Origin: Symbiodinium sp. CCMP2592
Lineage: Eukaryota; Sar; Dinophyceae; Suessiales; Symbiodiniaceae
DNA length: 64,000 nt
Reading direction: 5' to 3'
NCBI GenBank assembly: GCA_905221615.1
Contig: CAJNDT010000135.1
Span: 55,001-119,000, forward strand
The notes beneath the pieces are model-generated. The model had not been told where the DNA came from and made no database searches. It was given only the letters and a program-made list of their open reading frames with translations. Below are positions 22,218-33,355 of the stretch, one piece after another. A program made the translations under genes and the position numbers. The number at the start of each line of letters is the position of its first letter. The first letter of the stretch is position 1.

Positions 22218-22925
22218 TAGGGGCCTTAATAATTACTTAAACTATTGTGGGGGGTTCCTTATTATAAGTATCGCATAATCGCATATATGAAGCCCCCTAT
22301 AATACACTAGCCTTCTAAATCCCTTATAGTGGCCCGTATAGTCCCCGCCCCTACTTGGAGGATCATGGGACTTAGTAAGTAAGGTTATAAGTACCTTAAT
22401 TGCAGTGATAAGTAACTATAAGTATAGTTACCTTGTTTCTAACCCTAGCTACTAAGTCCCATGACCCTTTAAGTATAGTAATAGTATAGTTACCTTGTTT
22501 ATGACCCCAGTTACTAACTCCCATGACCCTTTAAGTATAGTAATTGCGGAGGTGGTGCTCCAAAGGTCCATCTTCCCCATCTCAGCTCCTTGGCCTGAGC
22601 CAGGCGCTCCTGAGGAGGTACCAGAAAGCAGACATCTAAAAAAGGGGTCTTAGTATACTGTGATTAGTATAATAAGGAACCCCCAAGAATGGTAGACATC
22701 TTTACCCATAATAAGGTATATACCATAATTCCCATAGTTTAGGGTCCTATGATTTTTGTAATAAGGAACCTCGCAAAAATGGTATACATCTAAACAAAGG
22801 GGCCTTAATACCAGATTATAACAATGGTGGGTTAATGCAGGGGCCTTAACTATCAGGCCCCCTATACTACAACTATTGGAATAAGGAGCCCCGCAGAGTA
22901 GCATAGGTCATTGTTAAGGCCCCTA
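22218..22925. repeat. Nest of AT-rich inverted-repeat elements
   Basis: The block opens with TAGGGGCCTT (22218-22227) and closes with AAGGCCCCTA (22916-22925). Inside are repeated 'ataaggaacccc' and 'ggggccttaa' motifs and a separate fold-back (22365-22467). At least two or three insertions appear nested or in tandem. The ends match the element at 324-421. No coding capacity is seen. Confidence 0.6.
22365..22467. repeat. Fold-back element with perfect 15-bp ends
   Basis: TCATGGGACTTAGTA at the left end is matched exactly by TACTAAGTCCCATGA at the right. The interior (gttataagtacctt...) recurs at 5253-5310, and the left flank 'acttggagg.tcatggg' recurs near 30064. A second partial right end follows at about 22504-22520. 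Confidence 0.6.
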
Positions 22926-23252
22926 TCTTAGGCTCTGTGGAGAAGCGGCAGGCTTGAACATGTCAGGTACGGTCAAGCTTGCCGTGGTCATGCCTCACAT
23001 CAGATTGATGCTGGGCCTCCCGACCTGGAAACTTGATCAACCACTGAGACCGGCCCACGGCTCGTCCGGGGGGTGCAGAGCTCGGGCGCCTCGGGCTTCT
23101 TGGAGTCGGGGTTCTGGGAACTCTGCGTTCTGGGAGGACTGGTGTGTTGTGCCGGGTCTCTGCAGGTCATGGCTCAGGCGGGGTTCGCGCGGATTACAAC
23201 GCTGCGAAAAAGAGCCTAGGAAGAAGACCTTTGTTAGGGCTTGCTTAGAGGC

Positions 23253-23617
23253 TTAGAGGCTCCAAGTAGATGCAGACCTGTTCGGTCGAGCTTTGCAGGT
23301 GCAGTCCACCGTAGTCCGCTGCTCATGCCCCTTTAGCCGAGCTATGGTTTCAACAGCATGCCCGATGTTGGGATCGGAGCGCAACCTTCCAAGGGGGAAA
23401 AGTGACAGGACCACTGTCTCTAGCAAAAGGTCGGTAACTCCGTGCACGCTGTGCAGTTTGCAGCTTGTCGCAGATGTTGCTGAGCCCCTTGCGATGCCTT
23501 TTCCCTGTCCACGGATTTCAGGCCGGCCTCCTGCAGAGCGGCCAGCCAGTCGCTTTTGAACTTAAATATCATAGCGCATGTCACAGACTGATTGTGATGA
23601 TCGTAGCCAACGTACAA
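23253..23617 (-). CDS. Exon-like segments of an unidentified protein
   Basis: Two overlapping minus-strand frames look coding: one (23617-23420) reads MYVGYDHHNQSVTCAMIFKF then SDWLAALQEAGLKS, the other (23447-23253) reads LLLETVVLSLFPLGRL. They would need an intron or a frame change between them. No family is recognised. Confidence 0.25.
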
Positions 23618-23639
23618 AACATCTTCGGAATTGTACGGA

Positions 23640-23870
23640 TCAGCCCACCACCAAAACCATCATCCACCATCAGCATCACCACCATCATCATCATCACCAT
23701 CATCATGATCATGGTAGCAGACGTAGGAGGAGTAGGAGTGGGAGTGGGCATCGGAGAAGGAGCAGCAGCAGCAGCAGCAGGAGGAGGAGGAGTAGTAGTA
23801 GTAGCAGTAGTAGCAGTAGTAATAGCAGAAGTAGTAGCAGCAGCAACAGCAGTGACAGTAGGTACCATCC
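23640..23870. repeat. ATC/CAC and AGC/AGG/TAG trinucleotide block
   Basis: About 230 bp of imperfect trinucleotides: CAT/CAC in the first third, then AGC, AGG and TAG. All five open frames here are low-complexity translations of the repeat. Confidence 0.85.
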
Positions 23871-24963
23871 TCGTCGCCATTGCACCGGCAAGTTTTAGTA
23901 GACAGCTTTTTGGAATCCAGCTTGACTAAGATACCAGCATCATGCAAACTTACTCGTGCCGCCACATCTCTGGAACGGAATAATCGAACGGCTGTGGCAG
24001 TTCACCGTGCTCTAGTTGGCACGTGGAAGGTTGTCATCCCTTCTCCAATATTTATTGGAGTTTTGCGAGCACTGCAGTACTGTGCATTGGCCTATGAGTA
24101 TCGCCATTCGACATTTGTTGATGCTCGTCCGCTGCCGACGATCATCGGTAAGGATGGAAAGCTCAGTACGAATGATGCCGGTGGTGGGGGTGATGACAAT
24201 GACGACATGACTGCATCGAGGATGTCGACGATAATGGACATCAGTACTTCACCCTGTGAACCTGGGCAATAGACAGCTGTCTACTCTCTGCCTTCAGGGG
24301 CACCCTTGAGGTCGGGCTTGACCTCGGGGAATCATCCGTGGATTTGGTTCGCAGGCCCGTATGCTGAATCTTCACACTACCGATTGCTGCTGTTCTGCTT
24401 CAGGCACTGAGTGAGTAATGCTATTGTGTGGATGCTCCTGGGCGTAAACAATTCCGAAGCACAAACACCTGGATAAATCAGTCACGAACTCCAGTGGCAG
24501 CTACAGATGTGCCGTGCCGCTGCAGAACAAGGCCTAAGCCTCGTAATCTTTCAACTATGCCTAGCCTTCAGGAAAAGCACATCAGATCCTGCATTCTTGC
24601 GAAATGTCGTGCTATAGTCTAGGTAGTATGTTACATACGAACTGATATTTGCAGGTTCTTGCTTTCTAGTGCCACATGTTGTTTTTGCCCTGAGTGATAA
24701 GCAGACATATGATCTTGTTTACATAAACATACCAAACCGGAAAGCAACTCAGAAGCTGTGTTCACCGCCTTGCAGAATCCCAACTCCCAACTCTCGAGGC
24801 TAAACTCGTAAGCGCTGACTCCATGCTGATTTCAGAAGCAGCACCGTACGTCGCCCAAAAGCCTCGGAACCCTCAGCCATGCCTTGGAACCTCCCGCTTC
24901 TGAGTTCAGCCCAACTAAACTAAACACCACATGAAATCCAAGTGGAATCCTCTGAAATTCCGA

Positions 24964-25017
24964 ACATTGTGCTGCTACTTTTTAGGTGCATGCACATAAA
25001 AAGTAGCAGCACAATGT
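24964..25017. repeat. Perfect 21-bp inverted repeat with a 12-nt loop
   Basis: The left arm ACATTGTGCTGCTACTTTTTA (24964-24984) is matched exactly by the right arm (24997-25017) across the loop ggtgcatgcaca, itself partly palindromic (tgca/tgca). Perfect pairing over 21 bp would give a very stable RNA hairpin. It could be a small-RNA precursor, a recent fold-back insertion or a cruciform site. It is not flanked by T runs as a simple terminator would be. Confidence 0.65.
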
Positions 25018-26154
25018 CCTCCCTGCTTGGGATGCCGGCTCTGGCCGGTGCCGCGAGGACCTTCCGGGACTTAGTCCCAGCCTGGAGGGATTCACTTCAT
25101 TCTGCTTGGCGGCCCATGAAGCTGCAGCAATTTAATAGAGTATACCATAGTCGACTATAATATACTCCCGCATCCCCAGTCACACGCGAAGTATCAACCC
25201 TCAAACAGCTGCACTGCTTATAAGCCGCCCCAAGTACGGGGTTTATGGCTCGGAATTACTTAGCGGCGGCGACGCGCAACCAACTTGCTAAGCTTTCCAC
25301 CCCGGCACAAGACCTCAAAGGCACCCATGAGACGCATGTAGTCCAGAGAACCCCGACTTTTTTTGAAGCAGAGCCCATTGTGCGAGAAACGCCACTTAGC
25401 TGCCAAGTGCTACCACGACTTAATTATTATTACGGATAGCGAAGCTTAGAGATGCTTCAGACTTCAGACCCCCTTGGCATTCTGCTCGGGGCTGGATACA
25501 GCTCATACCATCTGTTTTGACATCGTCTGCAACGCTGTCAGCACGACGTCACAACGTTCTCCGGCCACATCCACTGTGCCGTCTGATTGGAAGTCATGGT
25601 CTGGCCCTTCCGCAACGACTCTGAGTATGATACAACCGTGAACAGCGAAACGAACAGTACATACATATCTACATGTATATATATATATATATGTATATGT
25701 GTATATACATTTTATATACATTATTATTATTATATATATACTTATATATATATAGATATACATATGTTTTTTATTACGTTTATACCAACGGATATGTGGT
25801 GCGGGCATCTACACATACATAGACATACATATGTACATACATACAAACATACAGCCCACTCCCAAAGGCCCTAGAGCGCTGCATTCTCTAGTTCCGTATA
25901 CCCCGCACTGCCACAGGCAGATCTGGATATCCACACACCAGCTTCCTTCTCGATGTCCTGGCAGCTGCTCTGAACCTGCTCCAACCGCCGAAGAAGGAAC
26001 TCCACGCGAGACGACTCCATGTGGCTCACCATCCTAGGTCTTGCACTCAGCATCCTGCACGAAAAAGACTAGACTATGTATATGGATGGATGGATAGATA
26101 GATAGATCTCTGGACCAATAGAGAGATAGAGGGGCGAGTGATCGAGAGATGAGT

Positions 26155-26213
<59 letters not shown>

Positions 26214-26823
26214 AGCGAGGGAGAGACGGATAGCTAGCTCGCTGGCTAGCCAGGGTAGATAGGTAGACAGGCAGATTGACAGGCTGCAGATAGGCAGATG
26301 GACAGATAGATAGGTAGATAGATGGGTAGGAACATGGATAGGCAAGCAGATAGATAGGTAGACAGATAGATCAATAGACGGATAGATAGACAATGGATAG
26401 ACAGATGGGCAGATGGCTAGATCACTAGATGGATAGATAAAGCAAGCAACCAAGAAAGCAAGATAGAAAGAAAGAACGACTGGATGCATTGACGGATGCG
26501 ACAAGTTAGATAGACTAGGTAAGCTAGATAGATGTAGACCGATAGAGGCAGAGAGACAGAGAGACAGAGAGAGACAGATAAACAGGCAGGTAGATAGATA
26601 GGTAGATGATAGATAGATTGGATTGGAATGGATTAGATTAGAGTAGATTCGACGACACTAGACCAGATCTCATTAGGTTAGATACAGAGATAGATAAACA
26701 ATTAGAGCGATTCACAAATGTACAGCGGCGCCACCAACCCCGGACACCCCTACGACCCCTAGAGATAGAGCTAATGATCTTGATATTTACACTGACTTGT
26801 TTATATACTTTGAGTCTAGGGTC
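25018..26823. other. No gene; microsatellite-rich
   Basis: TA/TATG repeats lie at 25660-25860, and (GATA)n-type repeats fill 26070-26700 with a pure (GA)n tract at 26158-26208. No coding signal is seen. This stretch is the 3' flank of the ubiquitin-like gene. Confidence 0.6.
26158..26208. repeat. (GA)n microsatellite
   Basis: About 25 uninterrupted GA units inside a longer GATA-type tetranucleotide region (26070-26700). Confidence 0.9.
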
Positions 26824-28065
26824 CTATACTTTGTCCCATACCTTAAGCAAATCAGCGCAAACTCCAAACGTTCCCAAACTGGCACCTAGCATCTCTTCTT
26901 TTGAGGAGAACGACACCATTCCTTTCTCACCATGGCTGTAGACTGTGAGGCTCTCCCGACTCCCATCCAACTTCCAGGAAGGTCCATCCTCAAAGACGAT
27001 TTTATCCGGGAGAACTTCGAAGCCCCGGCGACCGGAGGTCGGATCATACATCCCCCCCCCCGCAGCGACTGCACGAGGTGTAAAGTGTATTCGCTTCCAA
27101 TCCCGTAGTCTGACAAGGTCCATTCGTCGTTGTCTAGCTGTATCCCGGCGTAAATTAAGCGCTGCAGGTTGGGGAGGCTGCCTTCAAGCTCCTTAATCTT
27201 TGTCTTGCATTTTTCGATGGTGTCGCTTCCTGCCACATCCAAAGTCAGCATACTGCCCGTCAATGTCTTAACGAATATTTGGTAGCATCTGGATTTGCCA
27301 TCGAGCTTGCAATCCCGCGTGGACCTTTCTGAGATCCCGAGTGCTGGAAGAGTCGCATCCCTCAGACGACGGACGAGGTGCAAAGTGGACTCTTCTTGAA
27401 TCTCGTAGTCTGACAAAGCCGCTCCATCTTCTAGCTGCTTCCCATTGAAAATTAAACGCTGCTGATCGGCAGGAATTCCTTCGCGATCCTCAATCTGCGC
27501 CTTGAAGTCGGCAACGGTGTCGCTTCCTTCCACATCCAAGGTCAGCTTTGTGCCTCTCAGCGTCTTCACAAATACTTGATAGCCTTCTGGCTTGCTGTAG
27601 TTACATGCATCGAGCTTGCAGACGAGCTTGGAGCTTTCTGAGATCCCGAGTGCTGAAAGAGTCGCCTCCTTGGGCAAGTCTTGGCCGTCCTCTGGGGTGC
27701 TGCTTCACTTTAGGAAAACAGTGTGCTTGCTACGCATCTCTGCTCGGTTCTTTCACACTATCCCAGTCCTTGGTGATGCTGAGTCGTCTCGAGCCAACCC
27801 CCAGACTACTTGCAAGCCGCTCGATGACGGCCGAGACGGTGGCGAAGGGCATGGCCTCCACCGTAATTTCTCTGACTTTACTTACTTCCGAGGAAACGAC
27901 CAATGTCAGCTTGGACATCAAGAGGCCTTTCGTTGTCTCAAGCAGGTTCTGCTGTTGAAGTTTGATGGCCTCAACTTGTTGGATCATCTGAAGCAGCGAT
28001 TTCTCCTTGGTGCAGAACGGCTTGTTCTGGAGGGAAGAGCGCAGCGCCTGAATGTCCAAAACCAT
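26824..28065 (-). CDS. Tandem ubiquitin-like domain protein, one intron, frame break at a poly-C tract
   Basis: From ATG 28065 the first exon encodes a short helical region ([20 protein letters not shown]) and the start of a divergent ubiquitin-like fold. The frame then ends at 27730, but an intron (about 27690-27768) joins LSITK to [16 protein letters not shown]. Two clearer ubiquitin-like domains follow: [20 protein letters not shown], with [11 protein letters not shown], and [20 protein letters not shown], with [11 protein letters not shown]. Each is preceded by a repeated linker (ATLxALGISExS), so a unit of about 310 bp was duplicated. The first ends LVRRLRD without di-Gly; the second ends LRGGG. 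After that the frame is lost in a 10-base C run (27052-27061); in the next frame the sequence continues as [11 protein letters not shown] and on to a stop at 26824, the tail expected after GGG. Substrate and conjugation role are unknown. Confidence 0.75.
27690..27768 (-). other. Intron of the ubiquitin-like gene (borders ambiguous)
   Basis: The reading frame requires removal of about 66 to 79 nt. AAGGAC at the 5' border and GAGGAC at the 3' border form a direct repeat, so the cut can slide. A canonical GT-AG choice (GATA|GTGTG to CCCAG|AGGAC) also keeps the frame and adds four residues. RNA evidence would settle it. Confidence 0.55.
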
Positions 28066-31000
28066 AATCAAGACTGAACGGCGGGTCTACGTCCGCGCCT
28101 ACACAGTGTTGCTGGGAGCCTGGGAAAATGCACATATGAGCTGCTGCCGGAACATGTTCTGAGATAGTACATGATATATCTGTGTGAGAGAGAGAGAGAA
28201 AGATGTTTATCCTTACATGCTTTTGAAAACCCGATAGAAACGCTGCTTCCCAAAACCACAAACCCAAACTTGTGCAAGCAGGTGTGAAGCGGGCGTACGA
28301 AGAAGCCACGTCTCCGGCATCAGGATAGAGCGCATGAGGGACAAGTACTAAAAGGCCAGATCCTGACCCGGCTTTAAGCTATAAAAAAGAATCTCTCTGA
28401 GTCTCTTGACTAGGACCTCAATTTGACATTGCCAAATAGGCCTCATAACGAGATCCGCCGCATCCCGGATAGTAATAAGTGAGGCGTGCTTGGAGCCCAC
28501 CTGGACTCCACAGCGGCCCCGAAGCCTTCAAAGCCACCAAGTGCGGCCAGTGGATGCTGCCTGCTCTGGCAAAGTTGTTGTGCTATGAGCAACCGATGCA
28601 CTATGCACAGCAGCAGCATTGATGCTACTGGAGATTGCCAGTTACACCACTAATAGACGTAGTCGTGCTCACAGTCATGCTCATCGTCGCAAGAGATAGC
28701 AATGATACCAAGACTGCAGTGGCGACAGTGACGGCAAGCATAGCAAAGCTGGCGTCACCAGTGACTACCACTGACCACAGAAAATGACAGCCGTACTCGA
28801 AACGACGTCCATTCTCATCAACGACATCACCATCACTCGTTTATCATCGATACATAAAGATGCGTCGAAATTAACTAATTACCAATACCATCACCACCAC
28901 GGCTACGAGTAGTGATCACCACCTATAAGAAAGTCGCGAGATTCAGGATGTCCCAGTATCTTCCTAGTCACGAATATCAGGCGGCGCTGGACTGTTCTTG
29001 AGTTTGTTTTGTTGGACCGTACACAGGCCACTCCATCCACCATTGGCAACCACCCACAGACCGTTAAGAACCGGAGCAGGCACGAGATACTGCCATTCCG
29101 AAATTCGAGCTTAATTGGCACTAAGACGATCAGTGAATGACATCTGACCTGTCCTGAAGCCAGCTCACAGTAAGCATGCCACAAAAACAATAAATCTAGA
29201 ATCTAGAACGAAGCAGCAACACCACCTTGAAGGGCTGGCCATGATCAGGGAGTCATCCCTAAACCCTAAACCCTAAGCCATGGATTTACGGCTGAAAGGA
29301 TCACTGAGGCGGTCCATGCGCTGTCCAGGGAATGATACTCATAGACTCATAACATTGGCATATATGATACGAGCAAACTTGTACAAACCTCGGATACTGC
29401 AGCTAGGCTGCGGAAAGAACCGCTTCTCTTGGGGGAGGCTTCGAAGGCTTCGGGATGCAAGCACAAGAAGTGCTGGACCCGAAGAGGGATCAGCCTGAAG
29501 CCTTGCAATGGATATTTAGGAGCTCAAGCTCAGTCATCACCCTGAAATGGTTCTTCAAAACCAGACCTTCTTGTAAATGCAGGTGCTTGTCTTTAGGTTG
29601 CCTATAGCAGCATCGCAAACACGAGGTGCCTGCCATCAGACGCAGGAACCGCCGGTTGGCGGGTCTCAGCAAATCGAGCTGAAACAGTCAACTGCCGGGG
29701 GGGTGCCCGAACCAAACAACATGACGTTTGTTGGTGTTGTTGTCGTGCTCCCATCGTCAGCTACAGTGTTTGTGTACCTCTATATATATACACGTATGTA
29801 TATACATCAAGCATGTGTATATGTACATACATATATGATGTGTATATAAATATGTGTGTACTTGTATAAGCTTCTACTCCAGAACCCCTTTACCCAAGCT
29901 TCTTGGGCTCCGGCTGGCGAGCCGGGCGGGGAGCCAGGGCCGCTGGCTCTGAGCACGGCTTCCACTGTGGCCTGGAGGTTCATGGGTAGCTATAAGGGTT
30001 CCTGTAAGGGTCCCTGTAAAGCGATCTATAGGGATTCTACAAGGGTTTCGGGTTTTAGGGTCTACTTGGAGGTTCATGGGTAGTTATAAGTGGGGTAATG
30101 ATTCGGGTAACCATAATTGTAACCCATATCAGGGGACTTTTAACCATTTCAAGGGGCCGAATCTGGATTGTAGTCATGCTAGGCTAATTCTCTCATAGCA
30201 ACAAGATGATATGCCAATAGTATTTTACAGGTATATTGCCGCTCCAATATAATATGGTAGCATTATAGTAATGGGTTCCAAGCACATGAGCAAATTGAAA
30301 TGCTTCGCCGGCAGGGCATGCCCAAACCTGTGGTATTTGTTTGAAAGTCCGTCCTGCCGAGCACACCCGACGGTTTCTTCCGTCACGGAGCTGACGGGCT
30401 TGAAAGCCATTACTACAAGATTACTGACTACAACATATGCAGCTATAAGACTACTTTCTTATAGGGCTTGCAAACAAAGGAAACCCTACTTGCGCTTCCG
30501 CAAGGTCACGCGCGATGCCCCCGGTTTGGATTTGTTGGCCTTTTCTGAAGCAACAACTCAAACAAAGAACATCAAGCCCAAACTTTGCGCGTAAAGCTGG
30601 GAAAGGAGTTTCGCTAAGCGTGGCTAGCTTGACTACGTCCACCGCCGAATTAACGGCTTAAAAAAGAACCCGACCCTGAATCTTGAACCCCCAAAGCCAT
30701 GGAATCCTACATTGTGAGAGCCTTAAACCCTAAACCCTAATCCCTTGGACCCAATAGCCCTGCGCAAGACGAGTTCTATGGCGACGGTCGTTTGCAGACG
30801 CAGCCAAAGGCTTCGCCTTCTTTGCCGTATGATTGCGTTTGGACGTGCGGAAAAACATGCAGCATGTTTCTGGACCACAAGCCATCTCCCCTCATGCCCG
30901 GCCTGAAAACGCACATAAGCTTGACGTTTAAAGCCATGGCTGGCATCCTGGGCCCTGAACCCCCGAAACAAAACCCCCAAAGACTCGGCAACCAAATCTC

Positions 31001-31325
31001 CTGCACAACCCTGAAAAATCCTCTTTCAAAGCCTCCTATACGACCTAGAAAACACACGCTCATACTGCAACCCCGTTAGCAGAACCCTTTTGGATCCCCT
31101 TGCGCAACCCTTACAGATGCCCCAATAGATCCATTATAGATCCCCTTATGATAGGATCCTGCTAACAGATCCTTTATAGAACCTTTAATAGAAGACGTAT
31201 TACAAAACCCATTATAGAGCCGCTTACAATCGGACCCCGAACCCTTAGAATAGAAGCCTACGGCAGAACCCTTATAACAGAGCCCTTACAGATCTGCTTG
31301 CAATCGGACCCTGTTTCTTACCTTT
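28066..31325. other. No gene recognised; repeats
   Basis: Contents: a GA tract near 28185-28200, CCCTAAA islands at 29258-29278 and 30722-30740, TA-rich repeats at 29785-29870, and many 9-12-mers of the type 'ttatagatccctta' between 31080 and 31320. Related 'ctataagggttcctgtaagggtccc' repeats occur at 29985-30060. Minus-strand frames near 30225-30640 are open but have no motif. Confidence 0.4.
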
Positions 31326-31327
31326 GG

Positions 31328-31396
31328 TTAGTAGGGAATGGAAGAATGGTAGTAATAGTAGTTATAATTGTACCCCATTCCTCCATTCCCTACTAG
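31328..31396. repeat. Fold-back MITE, TTAGTAGGGAATGG family, copy 1
   Basis: Arms 31328-31349 and 31375-31396 pair at 20 of 22 positions. The arm core TTAGTAGGGAATGG is shared with the element at 43139-43225. The unpaired middle is AT-rich and differs between copies. Confidence 0.65.
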
Positions 31397-31552
31397 AAAC
31401 CCAAGGCCCGCCTCCCGAGCTTTAGCTCTTCCCTCGGGGCCCCCATGGCTCTCCTGGCCAAGGATCTCTCGGGCTTAGAGTTAAGGGTCAAATATACGTA
31501 TATAGTATCTAGATATATAAGATATTAACATAGGCAAAGGTATATGCACACG

Positions 31553-31583
<31 letters not shown>

Positions 31584-33174
31584 GTCTGTTTGTATGCACA
31601 TGCATATACGTATATACATATATGTGCGTACATATATTATGTATATGCGCCTGATTAATTAGAATAGGGTGTTCTGATTAGAATAGGGTTTGGGGGTAGT
31701 GCAGCTAGGTCGAGGTGTTGCAACTGTGCATTGATTAGCACACAGGCTGTTTGGTGAATGGCCAGGATGCGCAAAACTGCATGACAGAACTTGGAGCTCA
31801 GGGAGATCCGAGTTCCGAAAACTGTCAACCGGGTACCAACCCTGAAGCCGAATTCCGAAGATAGCCGATCCTGAGTTCCGAAGAGCAGCAAAACTAATGT
31901 TGGAGCATTGTCGGAACTCTGCTCAGTTTCAACCCAGCCAACACCAAATGTGACAGGACTACAGCGGACGAAGTGCTTCAGTGACCTGTCAACCAAGACC
32001 CTAAAACCTGAACCCTTGATGCTCAATTGCCCAGGGCAACAGCACGATACTTCCACCCCCCGCCCTGCCCCCTCCTCCCCTACAGCCCTCAGGCAAGCTG
32101 GGCCATGCGGTTTGTGTAAGCCAAAAGTTGCTGCAAGCTTTGAGGGCTCAGGGTTTGAGGGTCTGGAGTCCAGAGCTCAATTTCAAACCTTCAGGACCTA
32201 GGAGTGGTCCAAGGAAAGACAGGCCGGAGAGAACCATGAGCTTCTGCGTCAGGAAGGAGCCCAGTAGCCACTGAGCCTTCGTGGGCTCCTGGCAGCATCC
32301 ACCCCAAACGAAGCTCGCGGCTCAGACTCATACATCACTGGGAGCTGATTTCCTAGAATCGAGTTAAACTACTGCTGCAGGTTCCGGGAAAAAGACTCGC
32401 GGAGACGATGATGACAACAATGATCTTCACAAACGTAATTTCCCAGCTAACTAGCCATCTTGAGATATACCTGGAATAACGATTGCAATGGCAATCGTCA
32501 ATCGTGGAACATGTAGCACCCGAGCCCCATCGTGGTCGTAGCAGCACTGGTAGCAGCAGAAAGTAGTCGTGGTGCTGGTGCTTGCGCTGGCGGTGGCAGT
32601 GGTGGTGGTGGTGGTGGTGGTGGTGGTGGTGGTGGTGGTGGTGGTGGTGGTGGTGGTGGTGGTGGTGGTGGTGGTGGTGGTGGTGGTGGTGGTGGTGGTG
32701 GTGGTGGTGGCGGTGGCAGCGTCGTCGTAGCAGCAGAAGCAGCGGCAGCATCAACGGCAATGCACAGAATTTGTTGTTGTTGGTGGGGGTGGCGGGGAAT
32801 CTAATCGAAATAGTCGTCACCGCTACTGCCGTCGGCGGACTAGGGCTTTGCGGCGTTGCATGAGAAACTCCGCACTGCTCATGTCCTGCTCTGCCCATGA
32901 TGCTGTCAAGCCGTGCGGATCCGAGAGGTAGCGCCTGCATCAGGACCGCTTGCTAAATTATGTCAAATGGTAATTTTTGTAAACACAATGGTAATGATGG
33001 TGTGGTATATGGCAATATGACGCAACAATGGTAACACAGAAAAGCGCTTCAGAAGGCCGCTGATATCTACTGATCATAAATTTCTCATATCTCCTGACAG
33101 GAGCGCCTTGGGTACCGCGTGTAACGGCGGGTGGACTACGTTCGGTTCTTCAGTGCTGGGGCCAAAAACACAAA
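31397..33174. other. No gene recognised; repeats
   Basis: A TA-rich tract lies at 31550-31575, degenerate CCCTAAA-like sequence at 31990-32010, and the GGT array at 32598-32711. Between these I see no convincing exon. Weak open frames at 31655-32056 on both strands have no motif. Confidence 0.4.
32598..32711. repeat. (GGT)n array, about 38 units
   Basis: A nearly perfect trinucleotide array (GTG/GGT on plus, ACC/CAC on minus). Open frames reading as poly-Gly, poly-Trp or poly-His over it are compositional. Confidence 0.95.
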
Positions 33175-33310
33175 TCATCCCCGTCGAACGCGTCGCGCAA
33201 TCTCCAAGTCCTGCCTGATGGCCGCGTCGTCCCGCAACGCAGATCCCTCCACGACGTCTGAGAAAGCCGAGGTCACGCGAGCTGAAGGGTGGACGCCACG
33301 CCTGCAGCCC
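33175..33310 (-). CDS. Probable last exon of the CNB protein gene
   Basis: The minus strand reads SAFSDVVEGSALRDDAAIRQ and on to a basic end (ARRVRRG) and a TGA at 33175. It lies 46 bp beyond the strong GT donor that closes the CNB reading frame, and the composition is coding-like. The acceptor is not uniquely fixed. Confidence 0.4.
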
Positions 33311-33355
33311 ATGGTACAGAGATAGATCATAAAAAGACAGGGCTAAAGCTGCTCC

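Noticed and set aside
32353..32940. 195-codon minus-strand His-rich frame and Gly- or Trp-rich plus frames
   Set aside because: They are produced by the GGT array; the edges have no recognisable domain.
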